Part shown: piece by piece, positions 63,191-64,000 of the stretch
Numbering within the stretch: position 1 is the stretch's first letter
Layout of the letters: every line of letters starts with the position of its first letter
Source: Pyrocephalus nanus
Lineage: Eukaryota > Chordata > Aves > Passeriformes > Tyrannidae
Direction of reading: 5' to 3'
DNA: 64,000 nt
Assembly: GCA_038380795.1 (NCBI GenBank)
Contig: CM076265.1
Coordinates: 930,001-994,000, forward strand
The notes under the pieces: generated by a model
Seen by the model: only the letters and a program-made list of their open reading frames with translations
What the model was told of the DNA's origin: nothing
Databases searched by the model: none
Position numbers and translations under genes: made by a program

Positions 63191-64000
63191 ATGAGTTCTG
63201 CCCTGCCTGGGACCGTTCAGAGCCGCAGGGTTTGCCGTGGCACTGACGCGCAGGATCCCACTGCGCGAGGTTCTTACCGGCTCTCACCAGAGCTGCTGCC
63301 CCCTCACAGCCCACACTGGCCGTGGGCATCAATTCAGCTTCCCCGGGTTGTGCTTAGAGCTTTGTTTTCCCGGGGAATTCCAGGCTTGTTGAGCTCGGAC
63401 CTTCCTTTTCCCGAGGAATTCTGCAGGATCGGGAGCTGTGCTCCAGCGCACGGACACAGTGTCTCCCTCTTGTGGCCGGGATAGGTAATGACGCGACAGC
63501 ACCGGAACTGCTCCAGGTTGCCCAAAAAACGCGGAGTAACTCAATTCCCGAAGAACGCCGAGGGCAAGGATGCAGGGCAGCTTTCCCGGCGCCCTGTGAC
63601 ACTCCTCATGGAATGGGGGCACGGCCGGGCACGTCCCGTGATGTGGCACCATCACAAGGTCCTTGCCTCACGGAGGGATCAGCGTGAGCAACACCCCTCG
63701 TATGGAACTGCTTGGAATAGCTGCGGGATCGCCCGGAGCGGCAGCTGAACCGCGTGGGAATGAAACCACCGACCTTCTATTCATAAAACCGGCGATAGAG
63801 GTCTGCTCTCTGTCCGTATCCCGAGCCTGAAGCCTCTGGAAGGGGCAGCGCCCCTTTCCCCTTGCAGTGTGTTGGCAAAGCACCGTGCCCTGTTGCGGGC
63901 ACTCGCCCCACAAAGGCAAAACCTGGAATTCCGCACGAGGAGGAGATTTCAACCTGCTCCTTTGCACATCCCATTCCCGGAGCAGCAGCAGCAGCTGAGC
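63191..64000. other. Second CpG-enriched stretch running off the right edge
   Basis: From about 63191 CpG dinucleotides become frequent again (GACGCGCAGG, CTGCGCGAGG, GACGCGACAG, GGCGCCCTG, GAACCGCGTGG). This may be the edge of another promoter island. In mammals the gene on this side of ABTB2 is CAT (catalase), but I find no catalase N-terminal coding sequence in the window, so that link is speculative. Confidence 0.55.
63461..63477 (-). promoter_or_regulatory. Possible CTCF-like site
   Basis: The minus strand reads GCCACAAGAGGGAGAC, close to the CTCF core CCASYAGRKGGCRS with two deviations (A for Y, A for C). It sits in the CpG-enriched stretch. Match judged by eye only. Confidence 0.35.

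Noticed and set aside
63740..63810. tRNA-like pattern on the minus strand (AAGGTCGGTGG then TTTCATTCCCAC)
   Set aside because: The B-box-like stretch has an extra base and no proper A-box, acceptor stem or anticodon loop can be drawn, so it is not a tRNA gene.
63191..64000. Possible catalase (CAT) first exon
   Set aside because: None of the frames carries the catalase N-terminal pattern; only a CpG-rich context is present.

Overview
The window looks like nuclear DNA of a bird. It contains one coding exon of a vertebrate gene, flanked by AT-moderate non-coding DNA. The only interspersed repeats I could recognise are worn fragments of CR1 LINEs, the dominant avian retroposon, in both orientations. 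No SINEs, recognisable LTR elements or bacterial-style gene arrays were seen. I cannot name the species. Everything here is read by eye from the sequence, without database searches.

The single protein-coding feature I can support is the first coding exon of ABTB2 (ankyrin repeat and BTB/POZ domain-containing protein 2) on the minus strand, 56121-56982. It starts at a well-supported ATG and ends at a canonical GT donor after 287 codons plus one base. It encodes the unstructured N-terminus and the paired histone-fold-like region. The ankyrin repeats and BTB domain must lie in later exons, beyond the left edge. The 56 kb from 1 to 56120 is therefore best read as part of ABTB2 intron 1. To the right of the exon lie a CpG island and a promoter-like block with an octamer, two CCAAT boxes and a GC box (about 57229-57308), then roughly 6.4 kb of 5' flank.

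Layout: a 29-bp minisatellite at 71-227; intronic sequence with CR1 fragments near 8.7-9.1, 12.5, 13.7, 30.4-30.6, 31.7, 42.2-42.4 and possibly 49.4 kb; simple repeats and homopolymers throughout; an extremely AT-rich island at 19.0-19.3 kb; a near-perfect 85-bp hairpin at 48.0 kb; the ABTB2 exon and CpG island at 56.1-57.6 kb; a perfect 37-bp-arm GC-rich palindrome at 57351-57426; AT-rich 5' flank with a CR1 fragment at 61.8 kb; and a second CpG-enriched stretch from about 63.2 kb to the window end.

The most interesting items are the two long inverted repeats. The one at 47998-48082 has the size and shape of a primary microRNA hairpin (31-bp stem, one wobble, 23-nt loop), but could also be a small fold-back element. 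The one at 57351-57426 is a perfect GC-rich cruciform-capable palindrome just upstream of the ABTB2 promoter elements, and an assembly artefact must be excluded for it. I found no multi-gene undescribed system in this window.
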